A DNA stretch of 64,000 nucleotides from Candidatus Bathyarchaeota archaeon A05DMB-2 (GCA_018475625.1 JAAKEZ010000012.1:1-64000); one strand, 5' to 3'; positions 1-9,306 are shown, numbered from the stretch's first letter. Notes: generated from the sequence alone by a model not told the origin. Program-made: numbers and translations.

Positions 1-49
1 AAGTCGTAACAAGGTGGCCGTAGGGGAACCTGCGGCCGGATCACCTCCT
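1..49 (+). rRNA. 16S ribosomal RNA, 3' end (partial)
   Basis: The first bases match the universally conserved 3' end of small-subunit rRNA: AAGTCGTAACAAGG at 1-14 and the terminal GGATCACCTCCT at 38-49, which carries the anti-Shine-Dalgarno sequence. The rest of the gene lies before the window. No spacer tRNA and no 23S gene follow; the next gene is leuS on the opposite strand. Confidence 0.97.
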
Positions 50-330
50 AAGTAAGCGCTGCTTGCTGGAGGGGCAAGGAAGCGGCATTAACGTCAAGGC
101 CCAGACACATGCGAATTTTTGTAATTTGGGTCTTTTTGTGCGCGGTTAAGTGCTATTTGTTGCGGTGAATTGCTGGTAAGACTTGCAGAACTGACCTGAC
201 ATTTTGTCTATAGTCTTGCTGCAAATAATTTTGGGGCCTCTGGTGGCTGCCCATCCTCTAAAGAGAAACGTCTATCTCAAACTCGAGGAGTTGTATTCTT
301 TGTCCGTTTTAATCTGAAAAATGTGGATGT
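50..330 (+). other. 16S rRNA 3' flank, no gene
   Basis: This stretch separates 16S rRNA from the convergent leuS. It holds two T-rich runs near 116-121 and 131-138 that could act as an archaeal oligo-T terminator for the rRNA transcript. I see no tRNA, no start of 23S rRNA and no convincing ORF. The first 40 bases are G-rich and may form part of a 16S processing stem whose other half lies before the window. Confidence 0.5.
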
Positions 331-3213
331 TTATTCTATGTAGATTGCTGGTTGGTAGGGCATCGCAAACGCAGCGCGGTGTTTGGGGTCGTAGCGTTCT
401 TTGTCGTCTTCGCTGTAAACTTCTATCTCAGCGTTGAACCGTTCTTTCAGGAAGCCAATCGCGTCCGCGATGACTTTCTTCTCATTTATCGTTTGGATTT
501 TCAGCATGTTGAGTTTTCTCTCGTTAGGCACCTTGTTCAATGTCTTTATCAATCGCGGAACGAGGGCGGCAGTCTCTTTCATGTGTGGTCGCATGTCAGG
601 GTCAGCGGCAAGCTCTTTCATTACCTCGTTGATTTTCGCTTCGCCCGCTGCGGCTTTCTCCAGGACTTTCAGGTAAACTTGCCATTTCCATGAGGCAGCC
701 GTGTAGTAGCATGCGCGTTTGGGCGTGATTTTGGTGGCTCTCAGGATGTTAAGCGTGTCCTCAACCAAGTCTGTTACGAGATTTTCCTCTTCCTCAGCCG
801 CTACATCTACCTTGCTCTCGTCTACTTTGGGCCATTGGGCAACGGAAATGAATCCCTTTTCGCCTGTGCGGCTCCAGAGTTCCTCGCATATGTGCGGCGC
901 AAACGGGGCAAGCAGCCTAAGCCAAACCAGCAAAGCTTCGCGAACCGCCAAAGCTTCTGTCTTGCCCTTGCGTTGGATGTACCAGCGGATGTCGTTCCAA
1001 ACCTCGAACAGCGCCACTTGCAATGCCGTCCTCGTTTTCAACTCCTCAAGCGCAGCCGTGACCTCGCCAATCCGTCGCTGCATCCTGCCCAGAAGCCACC
1101 GCTCTAAAGAAGTGTCCTCTGCAACCCTTGCTTTCGCCAAGATGTCATCCGCAAAAACCAGCAGCGAATCCAGCTTGCCCTGCACGTCGGCGACGTTTTC
1201 GCTTCTCCAGTCTGGGTCATCCATCGCCTCGGCACCGAGGAGCAACGCGCATCGGGCGGCGTCGGCGCCGTACCTCTCAACCGCGCCCTTCATGGTTATG
1301 AAGTTGCCTTTCGACTTGTGCATCTGCTTTCCTTCAATCATCAGCATGCCGTTCACTCCGATAGCGCGTGGCCAATGCTCACGTGGAAACAGGGCGGCGT
1401 GGTGGAAGATGCAGAAAGTCAGGTGGTTCGGCACCAGTTCCTTAGCGGAAACGCGGAGGTCAATGGGGTACCAGTAAAGGAACTCCTCGCGCATTTCCCT
1501 GAGTAGTTTAGCCGCTAATCCCGAGGTTTTGCTGACTGCTTCAGCTTCTCTATTGCCGAAGAAGATGTAGTCAAACACTTCAGACGTGAGTTGCTCAGGC
1601 TCTATGCTGCGTTCTCGTATGTGCTTGTTTATTGTGTAGAACGCCATGTAGATGGTGGAGTCGCTGAGGGTTTCAACAATCCAGCCCTTGCTCCACGGCA
1701 GCGGTGTTCCGAACCCTGTGGTTCTGGCGCAAGCCCACTCCTTCAGCCAGTCGATAACTGTTATGAACCATTGTCTTGCGGCGTCAGGGTAAACCGTCAT
1801 CTGAGCGACTGCTTCTTTGGCTTTTTCCTTCCACTCGGCATCGGAGTATTTTAGGAACCATTGGTCGGAAAGTATCTTGACTATGCACGGTGTCATGCAT
1901 CTGCAAACCACGGGTTCAGGCAAATCGTACATACTGTCGGCGACGCCGAGCTTCTTGAAGTCCCGAATGAGCACGTCTTTCACTTCCCTGACCGTTTTCC
2001 CCGCATAAGGTCCACAGTTCTGCTTCAACACACCTTCGTGGAACTCCTTCTTGTACAGCGCTTTCGTGGCTTCATCCGCCCGCAGGTCATGCTGATTTTT
2101 TACACCCATCTGCTCCACAATTTCCACCGCTGGAAACTCGCCAAACCCCTCCACCCGAATCAAGCTGATGGGCTTAATCCGCTTAACCACTTCAGGGTCC
2201 ACACCGAAGTCACGCAGCACCTCAGGCTTCTCCTGCAAATCCTTCAGCGCCAACCAGTCATACGGCGCATGAGCCGGAACGCTGTACACTACGCCAGTCG
2301 CCTGGTTCGCGTCCACAAACCAGCCTGGCAGAATCGGAAACTTGACTTTAGTCAACGGATTCTCGAAGCTCTTGCCGATGAGTTCTCTGCCCTTTAGCTC
2401 TCGCTGCACCTCCACCTTTCTTTCCTGCTCCTTGAGCTTCGCCGCGGCTTCCCGGCTGATTATCCAGCGTTCCCCATCCACCAGCGCCTCAAAGTAAGTT
2501 GCGTCTGGGTTTATCCACATATTCGTCACGCCGTAGATCGTCTCAGGTCTGAAAGTCGCCGCGGGCAAGAAAGTGCCGTTGTCCAGCTTGTACTTTATGA
2601 GCGTGTACTCTTCAGGCGTGACGCCTTCACCTACCTGCCGGTCATGGTCGCCTGTGGGGCTTTTATCCTTTGGACACCAGACGACCGGATGCGTCCCCCG
2701 CGTAACGTAGCCCTTCTCTTTCAGTCGCATGTACTGCCACGTTATGAACTTCTGGTAAGTGGGCATCACCGTGTTGAATTCCCTCCGCCAATCAACCGAG
2801 AAGCCGATGCGCTTCGCAGCCAAGCGCCCCTCACTCGTATAGTACTGCGCCATGTAAAACGGGTCCACAAACCGCTTCAACTCCTCCTCCGGCACACCGT
2901 CAACCTCGCGTAGAACGCGAATGTACTCTGCATCGCCCTTCGCAACGCGTTCACTCGCGCCCAGCAGCGGTTGCCCAGTCCAGTGCCAAGCCCACGGCCA
3001 AAGCACGTTGAAGCCCTGCATCCGCTTGAACCTTGCGTAAGCGTCAACACGCGTGGCTGTGAACGTGTGACCCACGTGCAGGGGCCCGTTCATGTATGGG
3101 TATGGAAACGTCACAAAAATCTTCTTTCGCTGGGGGTCGGGGTCAGCCTCGAAAACGCGGGCTGCTTCCCACCGCTTCTGCCACTTCTCCTCGATTTGCT
3201 TGGTCTGGCTCAT
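331..3213 (-). CDS. leuS: leucyl-tRNA synthetase (archaeal type)
   Basis: Charges tRNA-Leu with leucine in the cytoplasm. It is a class I synthetase with the HIGH-box variant HVGH at residues 46-49 after a FPYPYMNGPLH lead-in, a long editing (CP1) insertion, and an MHKSK form of the KMSKS loop near residue 630. The C-terminal part is the anticodon-binding and archaeal extension region. Length of about 960 residues is normal for archaeal LeuRS. An in-frame Met 21 codons upstream exists, but homology begins at MSQTKQIEEKW, so I place the start at 3213. The gene converges on the 16S rRNA and is divergent from the prenyl synthase gene with a gap of about 100 bp, which must hold both promoters. 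Confidence 0.96.
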   Translation of the reverse strand: MSQTKQIEEKWQKRWEAARVFEADPDPQRKKIFVTFPYPYMNGPLHVGHTFTATRVDAYARFKRMQGFNVLWPWAWHWTGQPLLGASERVAKGDAEYIRVLREVDGVPEEELKRFVDPFYMAQYYTSEGRLAAKRIGFSVDWRREFNTVMPTYQKFITWQYMRLKEKGYVTRGTHPVVWCPKDKSPTGDHDRQVGEGVTPEEYTLIKYKLDNGTFLPAATFRPETIYGVTNMWINPDATYFEALVDGERWIISREAAAKLKEQERKVEVQRELKGRELIGKSFENPLTKVKFPILPGWFVDANQATGVVYSVPAHAPYDWLALKDLQEKPEVLRDFGVDPEVVKRIKPISLIRVEGFGEFPAVEIVEQMGVKNQHDLRADEATKALYKKEFHEGVLKQNCGPYAGKTVREVKDVLIRDFKKLGVADSMYDLPEPVVCRCMTPCIVKILSDQWFLKYSDAEWKEKAKEAVAQMTVYPDAARQWFITVIDWLKEWACARTTGFGTPLPWSKGWIVETLSDSTIYMAFYTINKHIRERSIEPEQLTSEVFDYIFFGNREAEAVSKTSGLAAKLLREMREEFLYWYPIDLRVSAKELVPNHLTFCIFHHAALFPREHWPRAIGVNGMLMIEGKQMHKSKGNFITMKGAVERYGADAARCALLLGAEAMDDPDWRSENVADVQGKLDSLLVFADDILAKARVAEDTSLERWLLGRMQRRIGEVTAALEELKTRTALQVALFEVWNDIRWYIQRKGKTEALAVREALLVWLRLLAPFAPHICEELWSRTGEKGFISVAQWPKVDESKVDVAAEEEENLVTDLVEDTLNILRATKITPKRACYYTAASWKWQVYLKVLEKAAAGEAKINEVMKELAADPDMRPHMKETAALVPRLIKTLNKVPNERKLNMLKIQTINEKKVIADAIGFLKERFNAEIEVYSEDDKERYDPKHRAAFAMPYQPAIYIE

Positions 3214-3315
3214 GAAACCTGTTGAATTAAGCCGTAAGCTATTAAGAGTTTTGCTTACGCTCACGTGCAATGCCACCTAAAAAAAGAAATACCTGGTGAA
3301 AACATAAGTGGAAGC

Positions 3316-4320
3316 ATGAGTTCAGAATCAGACCTGACGGAGCAGGTCACAGAAATCATCGAACGGAAAGGAAGAGGCGCCATTGAGAAAGCCCGAAGCG
3401 AAATCCTATTGATGCGGACTCATGGCGGAGAAGTCACTTCCGCTTTGGCGTACTTCGCAAAAGTAACCCTTACGGGAGGCTTGCCTGTTTTTCCAGTCTT
3501 GCTCACGCTTTCATGCGAAGCCGTCGGCGGAAAAAACACGGAGAAAACAACCGCTGTAAGCGCGGCTTTGACGCTTATGGCTGGAGCGGCAGACATTCAC
3601 GATGACATTATCGACCAGTCTAAAGTTAAGTATTCAAAGAAAACGGTCTTCGGAAAATTCGGCGGGGCTGTGGCGCTCCTTGCAGGCGACGCGCTTCTCA
3701 TCCAAGGCTCAACGCTTCTGCAACAAGAATGCGAATCCCTCACTCGAAAACAGCGAACTGCTATTTTGGCTCTGATACCTGAAGCCTTGTTCGAAATCAG
3801 CAACGCAGAAGCCAAAGAAGCACACTTGATGAAGAGTCTCGACGCGAAACCCGAAGAATACCTTGAAATAATTAGGATGAAAGCAGTGGTTCCTGAATTA
3901 CACTGCAAAATCGGAGCCATCATGGGAAACGCCAGCAAAGCAGATGTCGAAGCACTGGGCAGTTATGGCAGAACTTTTGGCGTAACATCGCTTGTAAGAG
4001 ACGAGTTTGGCGATCTCTACGAGTACCCTGAACTGGTAAACCGAATAAAAAACGAGTGCTTGCCTCTTCCCGTGCTGTATGCCCTTCGGAACCCAAAATT
4101 AAGGAGCGAAGTCAAAGCCTTTATTGAAAGCGGAAATTTTGAGAGAAAGATATTGAACAGGTTGAAGAAGCTGGTTCTTGAATCTAAGCAAGTTGAAGAG
4201 CTTAGACAGGACCTGAATCGTATGGTGACTGCTGGGGTGAACTGTTTGGAAACAGTGGGCAACAATACACAATTAAAACTACTAAAGTCACTACTTAAGG
4301 TAACGACGGCATATGTGTGA
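3316..4320 (+). CDS. polyprenyl synthetase family protein (GGPP synthase-like)
   Basis: All-alpha isoprenyl diphosphate synthase family, which extends allylic diphosphates with IPP for archaeal lipids. The first aspartate-rich motif is intact as DDIID at residues 96-100, preceded by LMAGAADIH. At the place of the second DDxxD motif the protein reads DEFGD (residues 229-233), and the following region up to LPLPVLYAL is family-like. The spacing fits the family, but the substitution of the second motif leaves chain length and even activity open; it may be a regulatory or divergent paralogue. An in-frame Met at 3265 would give a poorly conserved extension overlapping the leuS promoter, so the ATG at 3316 is preferred. 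Confidence 0.8.
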   Translation: MSSESDLTEQVTEIIERKGRGAIEKARSEILLMRTHGGEVTSALAYFAKVTLTGGLPVFPVLLTLSCEAVGGKNTEKTTAVSAALTLMAGAADIHDDIIDQSKVKYSKKTVFGKFGGAVALLAGDALLIQGSTLLQQECESLTRKQRTAILALIPEALFEISNAEAKEAHLMKSLDAKPEEYLEIIRMKAVVPELHCKIGAIMGNASKADVEALGSYGRTFGVTSLVRDEFGDLYEYPELVNRIKNECLPLPVLYALRNPKLRSEVKAFIESGNFERKILNRLKKLVLESKQVEELRQDLNRMVTAGVNCLETVGNNTQLKLLKSLLKVTTAYV

Positions 4321-4516
4321 AGAAGTGACTCGTTCTACCACCAAGAGGAGTATCTCGCGAATTTCCGCGCTTTTGCCATGCCTTTTCCCTTCTCGATCTG
4401 TATTTATGTACTACATTTAGGCTTAAAAGCTTTGCGTTTTTGTATATTTGTAATACAGTTTTTCACTTCCTAACCCTTAATTTGCAGTTTGCGACAAGTC
4501 AACGTATGCGATAACG

Positions 4517-5743
4517 ATGCCTAGGAACGTGTTTGCCAACACAGTAGGGGTTAGCCTGAAAGTCGCAGTAGTGAACATTGTTTTAGTAGCTAACGCGCTC
4601 ATCTGGTACTTTTACGCATTCGAATTCCTGTTGAACACGGTTACGGCAGCACATTATTCTGTTCCGAACAAACTTGCCGTTTTCGGAGCTGACTTTTTAG
4701 GAATCGCTGCGACAGCCCTCTTTGGGTCGATTCTAATTTACAAGTTCGGTCGCCGCATCCACTTTCTTCTTTACTGGATGCTTTCAGGAGTACTTTTGTC
4801 TCTGATTCCAGTCACCGTTGATATCACAGCGTTTCCTCTTCTGGTGGTTTTTTCAACACTTGTCGGAGCGTACTTTGGTTTAGGTATGCCAATATGCATG
4901 GGATACTTCGCGGCGTCAACAGAAGCCGGGAACCGCGCAAGATTAGGCGGACTGACTTTTCTCTGTGTCTTCCTAGGCTATTTCCTTTTAGGCAGCATAG
5001 GCATTGAAGGAATCGTCCTCAACGCTATAGCTCTCGCCCTTTTCAAGCTTGGTGGCTTTGTGGTTCTGTCTTTCCTGAAACCTGAGGAGAAATATGCTAA
5101 CAAACGGGACCAATTAGCATACGGTTCAATTTTTCAGCACCGGGCATTCCTCTTGTATTTCGTTCCATGGCTCATGTTTGCAGTAGTGAACTACACTGCA
5201 GTGCCTATCGTAAACAAAATCTTTCCACATAATTTTGTTGAGCTCTCTGTGATAATTGAAAACGTGACTGCTGGAGTTTTCGCCGTGGTTTTAGGGTTTT
5301 TCGCAGATTTTATCGGAAGAAAACGGTTAATTTTAACCGGATTCTCCCTTCTGGGCGTGGGTTACGCGTGCCTTGGATTGTTTGTAGGCAATATTTACGG
5401 TGGGTGGTTCTATACAATTGCTGACGGCGTTGCGTGGGGCGCATTTTACACGATATTCATCATGACCATCTGGGGCGACCTAGCGCATGAAAAAAGCAGC
5501 GAAAAATACTACGTTATTGGCAGTTTACCTTTTCTCTTTTCAAATTTTATGCGCCTCTCAATAAGCACGTACATTGAAGAAATATCTGTTTCAGCCGTGT
5601 TCTCTTTTGCCAGCTTCTTCCTTTTCTTAGCCGTCTTGCCGTTAATGTACGCCCCTGAAACCTTGCCTGAAAAAAACATCAGAGATAGAGAACTCAAAAT
5701 TTACGTTGAAAAAGCCCAAAAGATCAGGGAAAAATACTCTTAA
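4517..5743 (+). CDS. MFS transporter
   Basis: A 408-residue integral membrane protein with about twelve hydrophobic helices in two six-helix halves. The MFS loop signature is visible in the second half as FFADFIGRKRL (about residues 260-270) and in weaker form as YKFGRRIHF in the first half. The substrate cannot be read from the sequence. The gene ends 26 bp before a peptide-modifying-type radical SAM gene on the same strand, so the two are probably cotranscribed and the transporter may export the product of that enzyme or import its substrate. The start has a roughly 195-bp upstream intergenic region that includes AT-rich TATA-like stretches. Confidence 0.82.
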   Translation: MPRNVFANTVGVSLKVAVVNIVLVANALIWYFYAFEFLLNTVTAAHYSVPNKLAVFGADFLGIAATALFGSILIYKFGRRIHFLLYWMLSGVLLSLIPVTVDITAFPLLVVFSTLVGAYFGLGMPICMGYFAASTEAGNRARLGGLTFLCVFLGYFLLGSIGIEGIVLNAIALALFKLGGFVVLSFLKPEEKYANKRDQLAYGSIFQHRAFLLYFVPWLMFAVVNYTAVPIVNKIFPHNFVELSVIIENVTAGVFAVVLGFFADFIGRKRLILTGFSLLGVGYACLGLFVGNIYGGWFYTIADGVAWGAFYTIFIMTIWGDLAHEKSSEKYYVIGSLPFLFSNFMRLSISTYIEEISVSAVFSFASFFLFLAVLPLMYAPETLPEKNIRDRELKIYVEKAQKIREKYS

Positions 5744-5769
5744 AGGAGTGTTCGCTTTACAAGCAAGTC

Positions 5770-6894
5770 ATGTTCTTCCACGTTGTCCTCACGACTGAAT
5801 GCAATTTGCAGTGCAGGTACTGCTTCGGCGAGGCGCTTGAGGATTTCGACGAAGACTTCGCCGGCTTGAACGTGGACTACGCTCTGCCGAAGAAGGCAGA
5901 CTACGATTTCGCGCTGCTTGCAAAGCTTTGCAGGCGAGACCCTGACTGCGTTTTAACTTTCTACGGCGGTGAGCCACTCCTCTGCATTGACGAGATCAGG
6001 CAGATAATGGACACGGTGAAGCCGCGGCACTTCCTGATCCAAACAAACGGCTTGCTCCTCGACCGCTTGCCAGCCGAGTACGTTAACCGTTTCCACACCA
6101 TCCTCGTTTCCGTAGACGGCGATGAGGCTTTAACTGACTATTACCGGGGAAAAGGCACGTTCAGGAAGGTCATCAACAATATGAAATTGATAACGCGAAA
6201 CGGGTTCAGCGGCGAACTGATCGCGAGAATGACGGTGATGGAGCAAACAGACATCTACAAGCAGGTTCGATGGCTCCTTGAGAACAAAGAATTCACTTTT
6301 TCCAGCGTGCACTGGCAACTTAACGCGGGCTTTTGGGGAAACGACTACCAACGGCGAGACTTCAAGCACTGGAGCGAAACCAGCTACGTTCCCGGCATCG
6401 AGAGGCTCGCGCGGTTCTGGGTTGACCAGATGCAAACACGAGGCACCGTCCAAAAGCTGTACCCCTTCTTAGGCATAGCCAACTCACTCTTAAATGGAGA
6501 GAGAAATAGTCAGCTCCGCTGCGGCGGCGGATGGATAAACTACGCCATCCAAACCGACGGCAAAATCATCCCATGCCCAACCATGTGGGGGATGAAAGAC
6601 TACTACCTCGGACACATAAAAGATACGAACCCGCTTGAACTCAGAAAGCTTTCCGTCACTGAACCCTGCAGCGGCTGCGATATAATGGGCGTCTGCGGTG
6701 GGCGCTGCCTCTACGCCAATGTAACGAACAGGTGGAGCAGGGACGCTTACGCGCAAGTTTGCAGCACGGTGAGACGCTTGGTGAAAGCAGTTGAGGCTGA
6801 GGTTCCGCGCATAAAGCAGTTAATCAACGATGGCAAACTGCGCCTAAGCGATTTTGAGTTCGTGAAGTATAACGGCTGCGAAATAATCCCATAA
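5770..6894 (+). CDS. radical SAM/SPASM peptide-modifying maturase-like enzyme
   Basis: N-terminal radical SAM site CNLQCRYC (Cys11, Cys15, Cys18) binds the SAM-cleaving 4Fe-4S cluster, followed by the YGGEPLL strand and the DGDE segment of the partial TIM barrel. The C-terminal third has a SPASM-type cysteine set: RCGGGW, IIPCPT, EPCSGC, GVCGGRC and a final QVC, able to hold one or two auxiliary clusters. The N-terminal sequence MFFHVVLTTECNLQC resembles the archaeal AF1577-type family of putative peptide-modifying enzymes (recalled, not searched). No obvious precursor peptide is seen nearby. It sits 26 bp after the MFS gene. ATG start at 5770. Confidence 0.87.
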   Translation: MFFHVVLTTECNLQCRYCFGEALEDFDEDFAGLNVDYALPKKADYDFALLAKLCRRDPDCVLTFYGGEPLLCIDEIRQIMDTVKPRHFLIQTNGLLLDRLPAEYVNRFHTILVSVDGDEALTDYYRGKGTFRKVINNMKLITRNGFSGELIARMTVMEQTDIYKQVRWLLENKEFTFSSVHWQLNAGFWGNDYQRRDFKHWSETSYVPGIERLARFWVDQMQTRGTVQKLYPFLGIANSLLNGERNSQLRCGGGWINYAIQTDGKIIPCPTMWGMKDYYLGHIKDTNPLELRKLSVTEPCSGCDIMGVCGGRCLYANVTNRWSRDAYAQVCSTVRRLVKAVEAEVPRIKQLINDGKLRLSDFEFVKYNGCEIIP

Positions 6895-6923
6895 ATTTTT
6901 ATCGCATCCGCTAGATGCGGGTC

Positions 6924-7530
6924 ATTTGCGTTTTCTAAAGTAGGCAATGCCATCCTTTTGGAGCACGTATTCGAACCCTGTTTCCAGCAGCTTGAAAATT
7001 CGTGTTCGTAGAATGCTGAAGTCGATTTCGGCTGGAACCGCCTTTGCGCCGGATTTCGCCAGGACTTCTTCGGGTTTTTTCTGAGGGCGCGGCTGGGAGT
7101 TTTTTTGATTGAGATGTCTCTGCCGTTGCCGTCGAGTGTGAGGGAGGCTCGTAGTTCTTCACTCTTTCTTCGCTCTTCAATTCGATGCCCCTGCATGTTT
7201 GTCCAGCCTAGTCTGCGGTCTGTTTCGGCTTGATTTTTTCGATGCCGAGGATGACTTCCGTGGCGTCGTTGGAGACTTTTATGTTCCAGACGCGTTTTAT
7301 GAAGTAGTCAACTGTATATTTCACGCTAATTCTGATGATAGGTTCGTAGTGTTTGTCGATTGAGGCGATGGCTACTTCTTCTGGTTTGGTTCGGAGTAAA
7401 CCGTATTTGGCGAGACTTGGCTTTTGAGGTTTTCAGCGGTTAACTTTATCACTTCTGGATCCACGAGGGTTTCATAAAAGATTGTTTTTCTAGCGATGAT
7501 TTTTTTCTTCGAATGATTATTTCGGTTCTG
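6924..7530 (-). pseudogene. decayed hypothetical protein gene
   Basis: Protein-like sequence can be read on the minus strand only by switching frame. From the 5' side: KKKIIARKTIFYETLVD at about 7500-7450, then a shift into EEVAIASIDKHYEPI and KVSNDATEVILGIEKIKPK, a TAG stop at about 7212, then GIELKSEERVKNYE, another shift to SLTLDGNGRDISIKK, and a third shift to EEVLAKSGAKAVPAEIDF and KLLETGFEYVLQKDGIAYF, ending at a TGA near 6924. At least three frame changes plus one stop indicate a dead gene, or dense sequencing errors. The original product, roughly 190 residues, is not recognised. The last part lies against the convergent radical SAM gene. Confidence 0.6.
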
Positions 7531-7711
7531 ATTAGGCAATTATCACTATGTTTGGAACGTGAACGGTTTCTATCAAGGTAAAACCCATCTAAACGCTTCA
7601 CGTATGATGGCTAATATTAGTTATGAATTCTGAACCTGAATAAGAAGTAAGCTTTACTCTCACGGTTTTCTGTTGCGTAGCAGACTTTGGATTCTGGAAC
7701 AAGTTTGGCAA

Positions 7712-7722
7712 AAACTTTTATA
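7712..7722 (+). promoter_or_regulatory. TATA box for a leaderless gene
   Basis: ACTTTTATAC lies about 24-27 bp before the ATG at 7739. This is the normal archaeal TATA-to-start distance, so the transcript probably begins at or within a few bases of the start codon. It is the reason for choosing 7739 over the longer in-frame start at 7673, which would lie upstream of the TATA box. Confidence 0.55.
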
Positions 7723-7738
7723 CAAAAGCCATTGTCAC

Positions 7739-8398
7739 ATGATTGGTGAAATAAAAAATGGTTCAGAACGCAAGTGGAAAAAAGTTGTCAGTAGAACGAT
7801 AACAATCGCTTTAGGCGCCATATGTATTGTGCTCGCAGCAGTACTGGTTATCGCTTTGGTGTTGTATACACCAATGGTGGCTGACCAGCAGTCGTCAGAT
7901 TTGCAGGCGCAGTTGGCGGACAAGGATAGCCAGATTGCGTCTTTGACTTCGCAGGTTTCATCGCTGGCTGCGCAAGTAGCTTCACTTCAAAACAGTCTTG
8001 ATCAAAGTTACAGTGCCAGCGAGGTGCGAGACTTGCTTGGAAATTACTCACAGCAGATCGTAAACTACGAGGCTATAATCAGTTTAAGCAAAAGTGTATA
8101 TTTGGCACAAAATGCGCCAGTAACTATGGGTGTAGGTGGTACAGCTTCAATATTCAGCGATTACTTGGGATACGCTGGATACGTTGGGGTTCAGGTGGAA
8201 TCAAATTCTAGCACAACATACGCAAGAGTGATGTACACGTTGCCTGTGACCGAACAGATTTTTGATTACAACGTGACGGTAGGAGCAAGCGGATTAGCAG
8301 TTTTTCCCGTGTTGCCAGGACCCATATCGGTTGAAGTTGGTAACATGGAGCCGATTGACATCGTCAACGCAACAGTGACAGCAATTTACTACTACTGA
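7739..8398 (+). CDS. membrane-anchored coiled-coil surface protein, hypothetical
   Basis: Residues 1-16 are charged and cytoplasmic, followed by one strong transmembrane helix (about 17-43, ALGAICIVLAAVLVIALVL). Next is a heptad-rich coiled coil (about 48-85, with repeats of the type LTSQVSSLAAQVASLQ) and a C-terminal beta-rich domain of about 120 residues with several NxS/T sites, consistent with an exposed domain outside the cell. The protein ends in IYYY. No enzyme motif is visible. The ORF can be extended to 7673, but the TATA box at 7712-7722 argues for the ATG at 7739. Confidence 0.65.
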   Translation: MIGEIKNGSERKWKKVVSRTITIALGAICIVLAAVLVIALVLYTPMVADQQSSDLQAQLADKDSQIASLTSQVSSLAAQVASLQNSLDQSYSASEVRDLLGNYSQQIVNYEAIISLSKSVYLAQNAPVTMGVGGTASIFSDYLGYAGYVGVQVESNSSTTYARVMYTLPVTEQIFDYNVTVGASGLAVFPVLPGPISVEVGNMEPIDIVNATVTAIYYY

Positions 8399-8472
8399 TT
8401 CTTCTCATTTCTTTGTCCAGCAAAATAAAAAAAGGATTTTTACTGCGTAGCCTCGAAAACTGATGTTTGTTT

Positions 8473-8631
8473 TTTCTTTAGCCCCCTATTTAAAGGAGTT
8501 TCGTGCAGCGCCAGCGTCTCTGCGGGTAGACCTATCCCTTCTACTCGTTTTCTGCAGCGAATATTACTATTAGGCACTGGCATGCTTGTTTGTCAAGAAA
8601 CCTTGATTAATGCTTCCGGCGCTTTGTCAAA
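8473..8631 (+). repeat. dispersed non-coding element, copy A
   Basis: This shares four ordered blocks with 17292-17443: a CTTTAGCCCCCT block at about 8475-8487, CTGCAGCGA at 8552-8560, TTGTCAAGA at 8590-8598 and GGCGCTTTGTCAAA at 8618-8631, with similar spacing. A TATA-like CTATTTAAAGG lies just after the first block, so the remainder could be a transcribed small RNA. No ORF is shared between copies. The intergenic region 8399-8973 otherwise contains nothing I can support; the two overlapping ORFs at about 8610-8920 look spurious. Confidence 0.5.
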
Positions 8632-8973
8632 AATATTGGCAAAACCTTTTTGGCACTAATTTCTCCGGTATGTTTTTGGGAACACTGATGAGGAAAACAG
8701 CGGTAACAATAACACTTATCCTTGTCATCTTAGCAACGTCATGTTTTGCTGCTAAATGCCTACTCTCTATAGGGCACTTTATTAGTAAAGAAGTCACCGT
8801 CATTATCCATCTTTGTTGCACTTCTGGTTTCGGCGTTGTAAAAAATGTTGGGCTATGCAAAAATTTAACGCGCCAGTCACGCGACATACATCCGCCACCC
8901 TGACATTTTTTCGACCGCATAACGGCAAAATATTTTAATCCTTAGCGCTGTTAGAATAGCTGAGGAGAACAGA

Positions 8974-9207
8974 ATGCCGAGAGCTTTTGTGCTAATAAAC
9001 GTAGAGTCAGGTTCCGAAGACGAAGTGCTGAAAGAACTGAAGATGATAGAAGGCGTGGAGGAAGCCTACTTTTCCTACGGAGTGTATGACATAATCACCA
9101 AAATCAGAGCCGAGACCATGGAGAGATTGAAGGATATGGTGACCCGCCGAATCCGAGCGCTCGTCAAAGTGCGGTCCACGTTGACGTTGATAATGATGGA
9201 AGAATAG
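8974..9207 (+). CDS. stand-alone Lrp/AsnC ligand-binding (RAM) domain protein
   Basis: 77 residues made only of the alpha/beta RAM domain found at the C-terminus of Lrp/AsnC regulators: strand AFVLINVESG, helix DEVLKELKMIEGV, strand EEAYFSYGVYDIITKI, helix TMERLKDMVTRRI, strand VRSTLTLIMME. There is no DNA-binding domain. Such proteins typically form dimers or octamers that bind amino acids or similar ligands and may pair with full-length Lrp proteins. A good ribosome-binding site (GAGGAGAA) precedes the ATG and a TATA-like AAAATATTTTA lies at about 8925-8935. Monocistronic. Confidence 0.9.
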   Translation: MPRAFVLINVESGSEDEVLKELKMIEGVEEAYFSYGVYDIITKIRAETMERLKDMVTRRIRALVKVRSTLTLIMMEE

Positions 9208-9306
9208 CGCCCTTATCCAAGTTGTTGCACGCATGCAATTTTCCTACCTCTTTTCTAATATAGCGCTCATTTTGCGGAACACTGGAAACAAGTTTGATGC
9301 AAAGCC

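Noticed and set aside
50-330. Start of 23S rRNA or a spacer tRNA after 16S
   Set aside because: No tRNA fold and no 23S 5' sequence is present; leuS occupies the following sequence on the other strand.
719-1477. Long plus-strand ORF (252 codons) inside leuS
   Set aside because: It is antisense to a clear leucyl-tRNA synthetase. The translation is Ser/Ala/Arg-rich and shows no domain; it arises from the codon use of the real gene.
8610-8920. Overlapping ORFs on both strands after element A
   Set aside because: Both overlap the conserved non-coding block GGCGCTTTGTCAAA and differ from its second copy, where neither frame is open; no RBS or domain.
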